From Melioribacteraceae bacterium (GTDB lineage Bacteria; Bacteroidota; Ignavibacteria; Ignavibacteriales; Melioribacteraceae): DNA of 64,000 bases. Below the pieces are notes generated by a model. It was not told the origin of the DNA and did not search any database. It was given only the letters and a program-made list of their open reading frames with translations. Where the stretch lies: NCBI GenBank assembly GCA_016927595.1, contig JAFGMI010000013.1, forward strand, positions 62,001 through 126,000, read 5' to 3'. Within the stretch, counting starts at the first letter, position 1, and each line of letters starts with the position of its first letter. Positions 48,128-57,039 of the stretch are shown here, piece by piece. Position numbers and translations under genes: made by a program.

Positions 48128-48571
48128 GATTACCCGACTGAAGCGTCGGATAACGGGTACAATTTACTAAAACAATTATCTCGTTCTATACTGATAATAA
48201 TTTTTAAAATATATTCCAATGCAGTTGTACGAGTAAATTGAAGAATATGTTTTTTATTCTGAGAAATTGTACAACAACCAAATATGTATAGGGAAAATCA
48301 GTTACGGCATATATAATTATTTGAATTTTCCTTCAACTTTAAATTCTTTTAATGGGCAGCGTCTTACTGCAGATAGAAATTCTACTTGTAAAATATTACG
48401 GTACTAGCACTTTTTGAAAAAATTATAATCTTAATAAAATTTTTTCTCTTTATGATCATAAACTCTATACTTCTTATTAATAAAACTGGGATAACATACT
48501 CCTTCTTAAAATTTATTATCAAGTAGGAGTTTCTGTTAAAATACTCCAATATAACGTCGGGTTTATTGTTA
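48128..48571. other. Gene-poor AT-rich stretch
   Basis: I see no gene in these 444 bases. A possible hairpin, TACCCG (48131-48136) with CGGGTA (48154-48159), has an inner CCGAC/GTCGG pairing alternative and directly follows the methyltransferase stop. It lacks a T-run, so its role as a terminator is doubtful. Confidence 0.4.
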
Positions 48572-49456
48572 ATGGATAAACAGAAAAAAGTTATAAGCAA
48601 TTATAGAAACAATGAAATTCTAAGAAACGCATTCGATACATTTATTTCCGAAGTGTTTCCAGGCATAAGTTTTAAAGAATGGTACAAAAGAGGATTTTGG
48701 ACTGGCAGTTATCAGCCATTTTCAATAATTAAATCCGGTAAAATAGTATCCAGCGCTTCCGCTGCGTTTATGGATATAATTATCAATCATAAAAAAAAAT
48801 ATAAGGCTATTCAGCTCGGTGCTGTTGGAACCCTCCCTGAATATCGCAATCAAGGTCTGTCGCGTCACATAATAGATTTAATTATAAAAAAATACAGAGA
48901 TGAAGTCGATTTCTTCTTTCTGTACGCCAATAAAACGGTTCCGGAGTTTTATCCAAAATTCGGATTTAAGAAAGCTGAGGAGTATTCTTTCAGCATAGAA
49001 TCGGCTATACCGACTGCAGAGTATTCTCCAAGAATTTTAAATCTCAGTGATGTCTGCGACTTTAAATTGATAAAGGATATGGTTGAAAATCGGCGGGTGT
49101 TGACAAAAATATTCGGCGCTGAAAATTATGGATTTATCACTATGTGGCATATATTAAACCTTTATCATGACAAACTTTTTTATCTTGAAGATGAAAATGC
49201 GGTAATCATAAAGCTGGAAAAGGAGAATACTATACATATTATAGATGTAATTTATAAAGAATCATTTGCGTTCGATTCTGCTCTTCCGAAAATTATATGT
49301 TCAGAAGCCATTAAATCGGTTAAGTATTATTTTCCTCCTGATCAGATAAATTACAGCTATGAAAATGTTGTTAAGGAAGATACATATCTGTTCATTCTGG
49401 GAAATGTCGCTTTGGATGAAAATTATTTCAGATTTCCGACTACCGCAATAACATAA
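48572..49456 (+). CDS. GNAT-family N-acetyltransferase
   Basis: A 294-residue protein with an N-terminal GNAT domain (about 10-150). The acetyl-CoA motif A is IQLGAVGTLPEYRNQGLSRHII near residue 85, followed by FFLYANKTVPEFYPKFGFKK, a typical motif B. The C-terminal half (about 155-294) resembles the second domain of two-domain GNAT proteins such as the Eis-like group. Substrate unknown. The start is taken as ATG 48572; TTG 48566 is two codons upstream. No obvious ribosome site. Confidence 0.82.
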   Translation: MDKQKKVISNYRNNEILRNAFDTFISEVFPGISFKEWYKRGFWTGSYQPFSIIKSGKIVSSASAAFMDIIINHKKKYKAIQLGAVGTLPEYRNQGLSRHIIDLIIKKYRDEVDFFFLYANKTVPEFYPKFGFKKAEEYSFSIESAIPTAEYSPRILNLSDVCDFKLIKDMVENRRVLTKIFGAENYGFITMWHILNLYHDKLFYLEDENAVIIKLEKENTIHIIDVIYKESFAFDSALPKIICSEAIKSVKYYFPPDQINYSYENVVKEDTYLFILGNVALDENYFRFPTTAIT

Positions 49457-49745
49457 TTCCTTTAGTGATTGAAGAGAAATGTACCGTAAAGCAATGTTGA
49501 GCAAATCACCCGACAAAATCCATTTTAAACAGGAAATCTATTGGTGTGGTTCGGGTAAGAGTTATCATTAAAATTAAAAACATATTCATAAAAAATGAAG
49601 GTTAATAAAAACTATCGTCGGAAATGATCGGATCGGAACAAATTTGCGGATTCTGAATTCTGAAATTCTTATCTTGAATACATCACATTTGATTGCTCTA
49701 TTGAACAGTAAAATTTAAATCATTCAATATAGAGGACTTTGCGTT

Positions 49746-52379
49746 ATGATTAAATCGATTCATTTACTTTTTAACCGCTCAATATTTTCAATCTTTGTTT
49801 TAATTATTACAGGTTTAACATTGGTTAATGCACAATCCGAAAGGAAAGGATTGGTTATCGGTAAAGCCGGGTATTTTGAAATGCCGGGTCTTAATGTACT
49901 TGTTTATAATAATACTTTTCCCGAAGGGCATCAAGGCGGAGTTGAAATTATTCAGCATGGCAGCCGTGTCGCAACAAACGGTGAGCTGCGTTTAAGCCCT
50001 ACTCCGGGTCAATGGCAGCCAATACCGAAACTGGGTGTTGGTTATGAAGCGCGTGGTGTCAGTCCGCAGGAGGTTGGTTTAAAGAGCCGGGCAGTAGATA
50101 CGCTGAATAATGTGATCAGCATGCCGTGCAGCTATCCCGACAGCAGCAGGATGCGTCAGGGATTCAATCCTATCATTTATCCGGATATTCACTTTAAATA
50201 CAATGTAAGTGTTAAAGCAGAAGGAGCATCATTTATGATTACGGTTGATCTTGATGAACCCTTACCAGAGGAATGGATTGGAAGGGTTGGTTATAATCTT
50301 GAGTTGTTTCCGGGTGATCTTTATGGTAAAACATATTTCATGGACGACAGTGCGGGAACATTTCCGCGTCAGGCAAACGGACCTGTATTCTTATCTGATG
50401 AGAACGAAGCCGAACAGGTTCCTCTCGCAGTTGGAAATGAATTGGTAATTGCACCGGAAAGCGATTTACACAGAATGGTTATTACAAGCAGTGTTACGCC
50501 TATGCAGCTGATAGACGGAAGCATGAAACACAATAACGGGTGGTTTACCATCAGGTCTTTAATACCTGCCGGTGCAACGAAAAATGCAATTCAATGGACT
50601 GTCTCGCCGAATGTTATTCCCGGCTGGGTTGATAAACCGGTTATTCATTTAAGCCAGGTCGGATATCATCCCGATCAACCCAAAATTGCTTTCATAGAAC
50701 TAGACAAGTATGATAAAGACTTGCATAAAGCCTCTTTGCATAAATTGGAAAAGAACGGCAGTTATGTTTTAATAAAAGAGGGTATGCCCGAAATCTGGGG
50801 AATGTACATGCGTTATAAATATGCAGAATTTGATTTTAGCGGAGTTATTGACGAAGGGATGTATGTAATTAGGTACGGCGGTTTGGAATCGAATGTATTT
50901 AACATCGATAACGATGTTTACAAACGTCACGTATGGCAGCCCACGCTCGAATATTTTATTCCTATTCAGATGTGTCATATGAGAGTCAATCAAAAGTACA
51001 GGGTTTGGCACGGTGCATGTCATCTCGATGACGCTTTGATGGCTCCTTTAAATGTACGCCATTTTGATGGTTACAATAATGAAGCGGAGAATTCAACCTT
51101 GTCGCAGTTTAAACCGCTTGAACCGGTACCGGGATTGAACGTAGGCGGCTGGCACGATGCAGGCGATTATGATTTAAGAATCGAATCACAGGCGCAGACA
51201 GTTCTTGCGCTTGCTTATACTTTTGAAGAGTTCGGAATAGTATATGACCAGACTTTTATCGACCAGGAAAACAGGCATGTTGAACTGTTCCAGCCGGATG
51301 GTAAAGCAGATATTTTACAACAGGTTGAGCATGGTGTGCTTGCAATTCTATCCGGCTACCGCGCTATGGGTCAGCTTTACAGGGGTATTATCGTTCCAAC
51401 GCTCCGACAATATGTACACCTTGGCGACGCAGCAACACAGACAGACAATAAAGTTTTCGACAACGAGCAACAAAGAGAAAAAGCCGCCGGTATTGATGAA
51501 CTATGGTATAAAAAAGTTGCTAACCGTTTCTCGAACATTTTCGATCCTGAACTAAATGCAGATCAGATAGAACTTGTAGCCCCGGAACTGGATGATCGCC
51601 TGGTGTTCATGGAAACAAATCCCGGCAGGCAATTAACTGGAGCAGCAGCTCTTGCAGTTGCGTCACGGGTATTAAAGGATTACGATACCGATCTTGCAAA
51701 GGAATGCATTGAAACTGCTGAAGCTTTATGGCACAAGAATAAAGACGGGGAAGGGAGGTTTGTTGAATCGCAGAAAATACAGGTCCTTGCCGAACTGATA
51801 AGAAGTACAGGAAAAGATGAATATAAAAATGCATTATGTGAATTCGCTCCTCATGTTAAAAGAACATTCGGGCGTATAGGCTGGACACTCGGAGGAGTGC
51901 TCAATCAAATTAACTGTAATGAATTCAGAGATTCGGTTAATGCCGCTGCAGCTGCTTTCAAACCGTTTGTTGAACAGATGCAAAAAGACTCACCATTCGG
52001 TTCTACACTTGCTCATACAGAATATATTGCATACAGGCAGTATTGGCTTCATAAATACTGGCCCGATCTTTATCCGGCAGAGTATTTATTCAATATCGTT
52101 AACTATCTTTTAGGCTGCCGTCCCGGCAGCACAACGAACAGCCTGGTATCGGGAGTGGGAGTTAATTCACCCGTCGTTGCTTATGGAACCAATAGAGCAG
52201 ACTGGAGTTATATACCCGGCGGTACTTTCTGGAATGCCGTGAACCTCGTAAGTCCTGATTTTGCTGAGGATAAAGTCTGGCCGTACTTATGGCAGGAAAG
52301 GGAATATATAATAACCGCGCCGTGTTATTATATGTTTTCCGTTATTGCTGTTGACAGAATTCTTGAAACTAGTAAATAA
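49746..52379 (+). CDS. Secreted GH9-family glycoside hydrolase with an extra N-terminal domain
   Basis: An 877-residue exported protein; the signal peptide ends near LVNAQ (residue 30). Residues 30-295 form an extra beta-rich region I do not recognise. A CelD-type Ig-like domain (about 300-390) starts at VIHLSQVGYHPDQPKIAF. The GH9 catalytic domain (about 400-875) has the catalytic Asp motif GGWHDAGDYD near residue 468. Near residue 852, WQEREYIITAPCYY aligns with the proton-donor Glu region. Known GH9 enzymes cut beta-1,4-glucans, and some act as exo-glucosidases or on glucosamine. No T9SS tail is present, so it may stay in the periplasm. No clear ribosome-binding site is visible before the ATG. 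Confidence 0.88.
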   Translation: MIKSIHLLFNRSIFSIFVLIITGLTLVNAQSERKGLVIGKAGYFEMPGLNVLVYNNTFPEGHQGGVEIIQHGSRVATNGELRLSPTPGQWQPIPKLGVGYEARGVSPQEVGLKSRAVDTLNNVISMPCSYPDSSRMRQGFNPIIYPDIHFKYNVSVKAEGASFMITVDLDEPLPEEWIGRVGYNLELFPGDLYGKTYFMDDSAGTFPRQANGPVFLSDENEAEQVPLAVGNELVIAPESDLHRMVITSSVTPMQLIDGSMKHNNGWFTIRSLIPAGATKNAIQWTVSPNVIPGWVDKPVIHLSQVGYHPDQPKIAFIELDKYDKDLHKASLHKLEKNGSYVLIKEGMPEIWGMYMRYKYAEFDFSGVIDEGMYVIRYGGLESNVFNIDNDVYKRHVWQPTLEYFIPIQMCHMRVNQKYRVWHGACHLDDALMAPLNVRHFDGYNNEAENSTLSQFKPLEPVPGLNVGGWHDAGDYDLRIESQAQTVLALAYTFEEFGIVYDQTFIDQENRHVELFQPDGKADILQQVEHGVLAILSGYRAMGQLYRGIIVPTLRQYVHLGDAATQTDNKVFDNEQQREKAAGIDELWYKKVANRFSNIFDPELNADQIELVAPELDDRLVFMETNPGRQLTGAAALAVASRVLKDYDTDLAKECIETAEALWHKNKDGEGRFVESQKIQVLAELIRSTGKDEYKNALCEFAPHVKRTFGRIGWTLGGVLNQINCNEFRDSVNAAAAAFKPFVEQMQKDSPFGSTLAHTEYIAYRQYWLHKYWPDLYPAEYLFNIVNYLLGCRPGSTTNSLVSGVGVNSPVVAYGTNRADWSYIPGGTFWNAVNLVSPDFAEDKVWPYLWQEREYIITAPCYYMFSVIAVDRILETSK

Positions 52380-52397
52380 ATTTTGCGGGGATTTTAA

Positions 52398-52422
52398 AAG
52401 CCGTTCAGAAAATGAACGGCTT
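52398..52422 (+). terminator. Hairpin after the GH9 gene
   Basis: AAGCCGTTCA (52398-52407) and TGAACGGCTT (52413-52422) form a perfect ten-base-pair stem with a five-base loop, 18 bases after the GH9 stop. Only GTTT follows on the plus strand; on the minus strand AATCC-type sequence follows. It is probably a terminator for the GH9 transcript. Confidence 0.7.
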
Positions 52423-52804
52423 GTTTAATCCGTTTAAATTCAATACGGGAAGTATTATTCTGTTTTTTTTTACCATCATCCTCCATGTTTTTTATTTGCT
52501 GAATAAAGTGAATCCCTATAGCAAATCATCTTAATTAAGATGGTGTGAAACGATAAATAACTTGCGTTTAATTTTAATAAATAACCGCCTTACTGTTCTT
52601 GTAATAACAGAACCCGAAATAAGAATAGACAACATAAAGTTTGATGAAATAGATTTTACAGCATATAGTTCTCCAGAATTTTTTCGAAACTATAACCTGT
52701 TAAATACGGTATTGAAAAGAACTGTTTCTGTAATAACCGATTCAAGCACTTCATATAAGTGTTTAATGTAATGACGAAATATCGGTATGAATAAGGAGGT
52801 GAGT
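52423..52804. other. Stretch without a supported gene
   Basis: A 69-codon frame starting with TTG at 52562 lies here, but it has no ribosome site and no recognised similarity, so I do not call it. The very strong AAGGAGGTGA ribosome site of the next gene is at 52793-52802. Confidence 0.4.
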
Positions 52805-53017
52805 ATGGTAAAAGATATTAAAAATCATAAAACACTAAAAGGCGATAATAAAATTGGTCTTTTCCTTCCGATAGGTTTATCAGTCGGTACAGGTTTAGGG
52901 ACTGCTTTGGGGATAATGTTCAACAATATAGGATTGGGAATCGGATTAGGAGCGGGACTTGGAATAACACTAAGTGTTGTTATCGGAGCTTTACTTGAAA
53001 ATGTTGAAAAAAAATGA
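52805..53017 (+). CDS. Small glycine-zipper membrane protein
   Basis: A 70-residue protein whose start at ATG 52805 is fixed by a near-perfect AAGGAGGTGA site 5-12 bases upstream. An ATG at 52787 lies before that site and is less likely. After a basic start (MVKDIKNHKTLKGDNK) there are two hydrophobic segments rich in spaced glycines, for example LSVGTGLGTALGIMF and IGLGIGLGAGLGITL, the pattern of a helical glycine-zipper hairpin. It probably lies in the membrane. Function unknown. Confidence 0.7.
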   Translation: MVKDIKNHKTLKGDNKIGLFLPIGLSVGTGLGTALGIMFNNIGLGIGLGAGLGITLSVVIGALLENVEKK

Positions 53018-53056
53018 TAATTAATGATTCATTTGTTCATAGTCCTTATAAGATAA

Positions 53057-53614
53057 ATGAGCATAGCAAAATTATTAGGCGCTGTTTTTCATGCAGCATT
53101 GTTTATCAGCGCCTGTGACGATAGCTTGGATCCGGTTCCATCAAAATATTCTGGTGAAACAACCATAAATACTCTAATCCGCGAGGGAGAGTATTCCGGG
53201 TTTTCGTTTGCCAGCCGCGGGATAGTCTCATTTCCGAATCCTTACAATATAATTCCTGATATAATTGTATTGGTCCAAAGCGATTCCGATGGAAATATAA
53301 GTGGTGTCTTTTTCAGTTCGCCGGAACCTGGTAAAGCCGGATTTAATTTTATAAAGCAGACAGAAGATCCCGATTCAGCACAAACAGTATTTGATAATTT
53401 ATCAGAAGTCCCCGGATCAAATTATCTGGACCTCGCAATACCTGTTATGAAATATCAAATATGGGCGATAAAAACAGTTGATGATAAATACGGGAAAATT
53501 TTAGTAGTGCATACCGATGCATATCTGGATAATTCAGATCCAAGTGCTCCCAATTATTACGGCGAGGCACGTTTCAAATGGATTTATCAGACAGACGGAA
53601 GCAGATCATTTTAA
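53057..53614 (+). CDS. Putative lipoprotein of unknown function
   Basis: A 185-residue protein with a lipoprotein signal, FISAC with Cys at residue 20, so probably lipid-anchored. The mature part starts DDSLDPVPSKYSGE and has a single beta-rich domain with IIPDIIVLVQSDSDGNISGVFF and YEARFKWIYQ-like strands near the end. No family is recognised. It lies 39 bases after the small membrane protein. Confidence 0.7.
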   Translation: MSIAKLLGAVFHAALFISACDDSLDPVPSKYSGETTINTLIREGEYSGFSFASRGIVSFPNPYNIIPDIIVLVQSDSDGNISGVFFSSPEPGKAGFNFIKQTEDPDSAQTVFDNLSEVPGSNYLDLAIPVMKYQIWAIKTVDDKYGKILVVHTDAYLDNSDPSAPNYYGEARFKWIYQTDGSRSF

Positions 53615-53780
53615 AACCGAAAAGTAATGCTGTATATTATTTTAATGTGCGGCTAAGAGAAGACGATAAGTTGTAATATTTTACTGTTTCTTTATGAGTC
53701 TTGTTTATTTATTTTATTAATAAATTTTCTGACGCTGAAATTACAAATGTATTCCCGATTATAAGTAATGCGGAACGACA

Positions 53781-54464
53781 ATGATTAAATATATAATCAT
53801 ATTCTGTTTACCGTTACTGCTTTTCTCCCAGGATAAATTCAAATTGCTTCGCTACGATATGGTAGATGATCAGATTGTAAGCAGAGGCATCAGGGATGAA
53901 AAAGTGCTCGACGCGTTTCGGGAAGTAAAACGGCATGAGTTCGTTTTCCAGAGTTATATTGATTTTGCATATCAGGACAGACCGTTACCAATTGGTTACG
54001 GACAGACAATTTCCCAGCCTTATATTGTAGCTTATATGACACAGATAATTGAGCCTGATTCTGACGATAGGATTCTTGAAATCGGAACTGGTTCTGGTTA
54101 CCAGGCGGCAATACTATCGAAAATTGTTAAAGAAGTCTATTCAATAGAAATAATAAGTGAATTAAGTGCGTCGGCTGAAAGCAAGCTTAACAACGCAGAT
54201 TTTAGTAATGTACAGTTAAAAACTGCAGACGGTTATTATGGATGGGAAGAGTACGCCCCGTTTGATGCTATTGTTGTGACCGCTGCTGCCGAATATATTC
54301 CGCCTCCATTAATTGAGCAGTTGAAAGACGGTGGAAAGATGATTATACCTGTCGGTTCGCCTTACCTGATTCAGCAATTGATGCTGATTGAAAAGATAAA
54401 TGGGGAAATAAAAACAAAAAGTCTAATGCCTGTGCGATTCGTACCCTTCACCAGAAAGAATTAG
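53781..54464 (+). CDS. pcm: Protein-L-isoaspartate O-methyltransferase, exported form
   Basis: A 227-residue enzyme that methylates isoaspartyl residues in aged proteins to start their repair. Family features are QIVSRGIRDEKVLDAFREVKRHEFV, LPIGYGQTISQPYIVAYM, the SAM motif ILEIGTGSGYQAAIL near residue 98, and LKDGGKMIIPVG. Unlike the E. coli enzyme, it starts with a signal peptide (MIKYIIIFCLPLLLFSQ, cut near residue 17). This points to the periplasm. If so, SAM supply outside the cytoplasm is puzzling. The ATG follows a non-coding 165-base gap. Confidence 0.9.
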   Translation: MIKYIIIFCLPLLLFSQDKFKLLRYDMVDDQIVSRGIRDEKVLDAFREVKRHEFVFQSYIDFAYQDRPLPIGYGQTISQPYIVAYMTQIIEPDSDDRILEIGTGSGYQAAILSKIVKEVYSIEIISELSASAESKLNNADFSNVQLKTADGYYGWEEYAPFDAIVVTAAAEYIPPPLIEQLKDGGKMIIPVGSPYLIQQLMLIEKINGEIKTKSLMPVRFVPFTRKN

Positions 54465-54522
54465 TTTTTCTCGCAACGATGAATTATAATCTATACGGAT
54501 TGTAGTTCAAAGGGTGCCGATT

Positions 54523-56913
54523 ATGTCAAAAAAAATTCATGTGTCACTCAGCCTCGTATCTGCAGCGCTTATTTCTTTTCAGATTGTCCTAATGCAGATA
54601 CTCTCAATAACACAGTGGCACCATTTTGCATTCATGATTATCTCCCTGGCACTTCTTGGTTTCGGCTCAGCCGGTACTTTTATTTCACTTTACAGAGATT
54701 GGTTGATTGAGAGAAAGGAAACAATAATCCCAGCATCAATAATTATTTCTGGAATTTTCACCGTAATTTCGATCCCATTATCACAGCTTAATATATTCAG
54801 GTTCGATACACTCCTTATTTTCACCGATAACAGCCATCTGATTAAATTAATGTTCACCTATTTTCTATTGCTTCTCCCGTTTTTTACAGGAGCGGTTTCA
54901 ATCGGGCTTATATTTGTTTCGTACTCGGGAGAAATCAGCAGGCTTTATTTTTCAAATATGCTGGGATCGGGACTGGGAGGAATTTTTGCAATATTACTAC
55001 TTACCATATTTAAGCCTCAATCAGCTCCTGTAGTATTATCAGTATTATACTTGTTTGCCGGGATTGTTTATCAGAAGAGTAGTAATAAGAAGATAATAAC
55101 TATTCTGGAGTTTAGTCTGCTGATTATAATTATTACAGGGTGGCTTGTAGAATTCGATTTTAAAATTTCTCAGTACAAGGATTTAAGTAAAACGCTCAAC
55201 CTGCCGGATGCGGAAATTATAGCTGAAAAGAATAGTCCGTACGGATTCATTCAGGTGGCTGAATCCGACGCATTACGGTATGCTCCGGGATTAAGTTTAA
55301 ATTTCCGTGGTAATGTTCCTGTACATAAAGCAGTATTTAATAATGGGGACTGGGTCGGAGCGGTTATTTCCTGCGATTTTTCTGATACAAATTCTGTCTT
55401 TGATTTTACTACAGAGGCATTAGTCTATAAATTAATCAAACCCGAAAATGTACTGGTACTAAATGCCGGCACCGGGGAGAATGTTATACACGCAAGTAAA
55501 TATAATCCGGATAATATCACCGCGGTGGAGCCGAATAGAGCATTAAACTATTTAATGAAATACCGGTTGGCTGATGATAACGATTCGGTTTATTACTCGG
55601 ATAAAATTGATTTGGTAGAACTTTCTCCACGAACATTTTTACAGAAGCAACTCGGTAATTACGATATAATTAAACTTCCTATGCTCGGTACATTCGGAGG
55701 TTCAGCCGGTCTCCAGGCAATTAATGAACAATACCTGCTAACGTCGGATTCTTTTGAGCTAATGTTCGATCGGCTGACGGACAGGGGATTCATAAGTATT
55801 ACGAGCTGGCTCGATTACCCGTTTAGAAATCCGCTCCGCTTACTCTCTACAATCATTAAAGGATTGCAGATGAAAGGTATCGGTGAACCGCAAAGTCACA
55901 TTATATCAGTCAAAAGCTGGAGTACGATTTCTTTCCTAGTTAAAAAAAATAGAATTAGATATACAGATATTGCGGCTGTAAGGGAATTTTGCGCTAAAAT
56001 GAGTTTTGATCCTGTAATTCTGCCCGGTATCAGACCTGAAGAACGAATACGGTATAATCGAATTCAGGATAACGGGTTGTTTAATTTCATCGACAGTTTG
56101 TTGTCAGATAATCGTCAGGAATTAATTAATAATTATGCGTTCAGAATAAATGCCCCTTCCGACGACCAACCGTTCTTCTCTCAATTTCTTAAATGGAATA
56201 ACCTATCAGAGATAGGGGAATATTTCGGATCAAATTCGGTGCCTTTTTTTGAATTGGGTTATCTTATTGTAATTTTAACTTTTACTCAGATTTTGATTAT
56301 TTCCTTATTGCTCATAATTCTTCCGCTATTTAGACTGGGATTGACGGGGGAAAAGAAATTGCAGACGTTTATATATTTCACCGGGCTGGGTGTCGGATAC
56401 ATGTTTGTCGAAATAGTATTGATCCAGAAATTCATACTCTATTTCGGCAATCCTGTTTACGCAGCTTCTGCGGTTATCAGTTTTATGCTGATTTGTTCGG
56501 GCATAGGCAGTTACTTTTCTCGGAGTGTACCTGTTAATAGAATAGGACTCAGAATAGTTTTGGCAGCAATAATATTATTAATTCTGATTTATGCTTTAAT
56601 GCTGGACTTGTTATTAAAAAGCACTATCCACTTTGAAGAAATCTGGAAAATTATTTTGTCCTTTCTAATCATCGGAATACCTGCTTTCCTGATGGGATTT
56701 CCTTTTCCGCTGGGGATTCAAAAACTTGACCGGTCATACAGGGAGCAAATTCCCTGGGCATGGGGAATCAACAGCTGTTTCTCGGTTATAAGCACCGCTT
56801 TGGCAACGTTATTATCGGTAGAACTGGGATTTACAGCGGTTCTTTTATTGTCTATGCTTGCATACGGCATGACGGCTGGAGTCACATTATTTTACAGGGA
56901 AATTAAATTGTAA
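54523..56913 (+). CDS. Multi-helix membrane protein with a spermidine-synthase-like domain
   Basis: A 796-residue protein. An N-terminal block of about six membrane helices (residues 10-210) precedes a soluble Rossmann domain (about 215-560) and a second block of about seven helices (570-790). The middle domain has VLVLNAGTGENVIHASKY and NITAVEPNRALNYLM, the SAM-binding pattern of spermidine synthases. The usual catalytic Asp in the YDVI-D motif is replaced (YDIIKLPM), as often in this family. The enzymatic role is unknown. The start ATG 54523 is preferred to GTG 54514, with AAAGGG about 11 bases upstream. It follows pcm by 58 bases. Confidence 0.8.
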   Translation: MSKKIHVSLSLVSAALISFQIVLMQILSITQWHHFAFMIISLALLGFGSAGTFISLYRDWLIERKETIIPASIIISGIFTVISIPLSQLNIFRFDTLLIFTDNSHLIKLMFTYFLLLLPFFTGAVSIGLIFVSYSGEISRLYFSNMLGSGLGGIFAILLLTIFKPQSAPVVLSVLYLFAGIVYQKSSNKKIITILEFSLLIIIITGWLVEFDFKISQYKDLSKTLNLPDAEIIAEKNSPYGFIQVAESDALRYAPGLSLNFRGNVPVHKAVFNNGDWVGAVISCDFSDTNSVFDFTTEALVYKLIKPENVLVLNAGTGENVIHASKYNPDNITAVEPNRALNYLMKYRLADDNDSVYYSDKIDLVELSPRTFLQKQLGNYDIIKLPMLGTFGGSAGLQAINEQYLLTSDSFELMFDRLTDRGFISITSWLDYPFRNPLRLLSTIIKGLQMKGIGEPQSHIISVKSWSTISFLVKKNRIRYTDIAAVREFCAKMSFDPVILPGIRPEERIRYNRIQDNGLFNFIDSLLSDNRQELINNYAFRINAPSDDQPFFSQFLKWNNLSEIGEYFGSNSVPFFELGYLIVILTFTQILIISLLLIILPLFRLGLTGEKKLQTFIYFTGLGVGYMFVEIVLIQKFILYFGNPVYAASAVISFMLICSGIGSYFSRSVPVNRIGLRIVLAAIILLILIYALMLDLLLKSTIHFEEIWKIILSFLIIGIPAFLMGFPFPLGIQKLDRSYREQIPWAWGINSCFSVISTALATLLSVELGFTAVLLLSMLAYGMTAGVTLFYREIKL

Positions 56914-57039
56914 CACGACTATAAGTATTATTTACTCATCAGATAATGTAATAATTAAAAGTCCGGTTATTTTACCGTTTCTTCGCAATTCTCATTTCCA
57001 TATTTTTAATTCATGTAAAAATAATATTAGGAGAATAAA

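Noticed and set aside
48131-48159. Hairpin after the methyltransferase gene as a terminator
   Set aside because: Only about six pairs at the outer stem and no T-run follows on either strand.
52562-52771. 69-codon frame before the glycine-zipper gene
   Set aside because: Starts with TTG, lacks a ribosome site and similarity. Could be real but I cannot support it.
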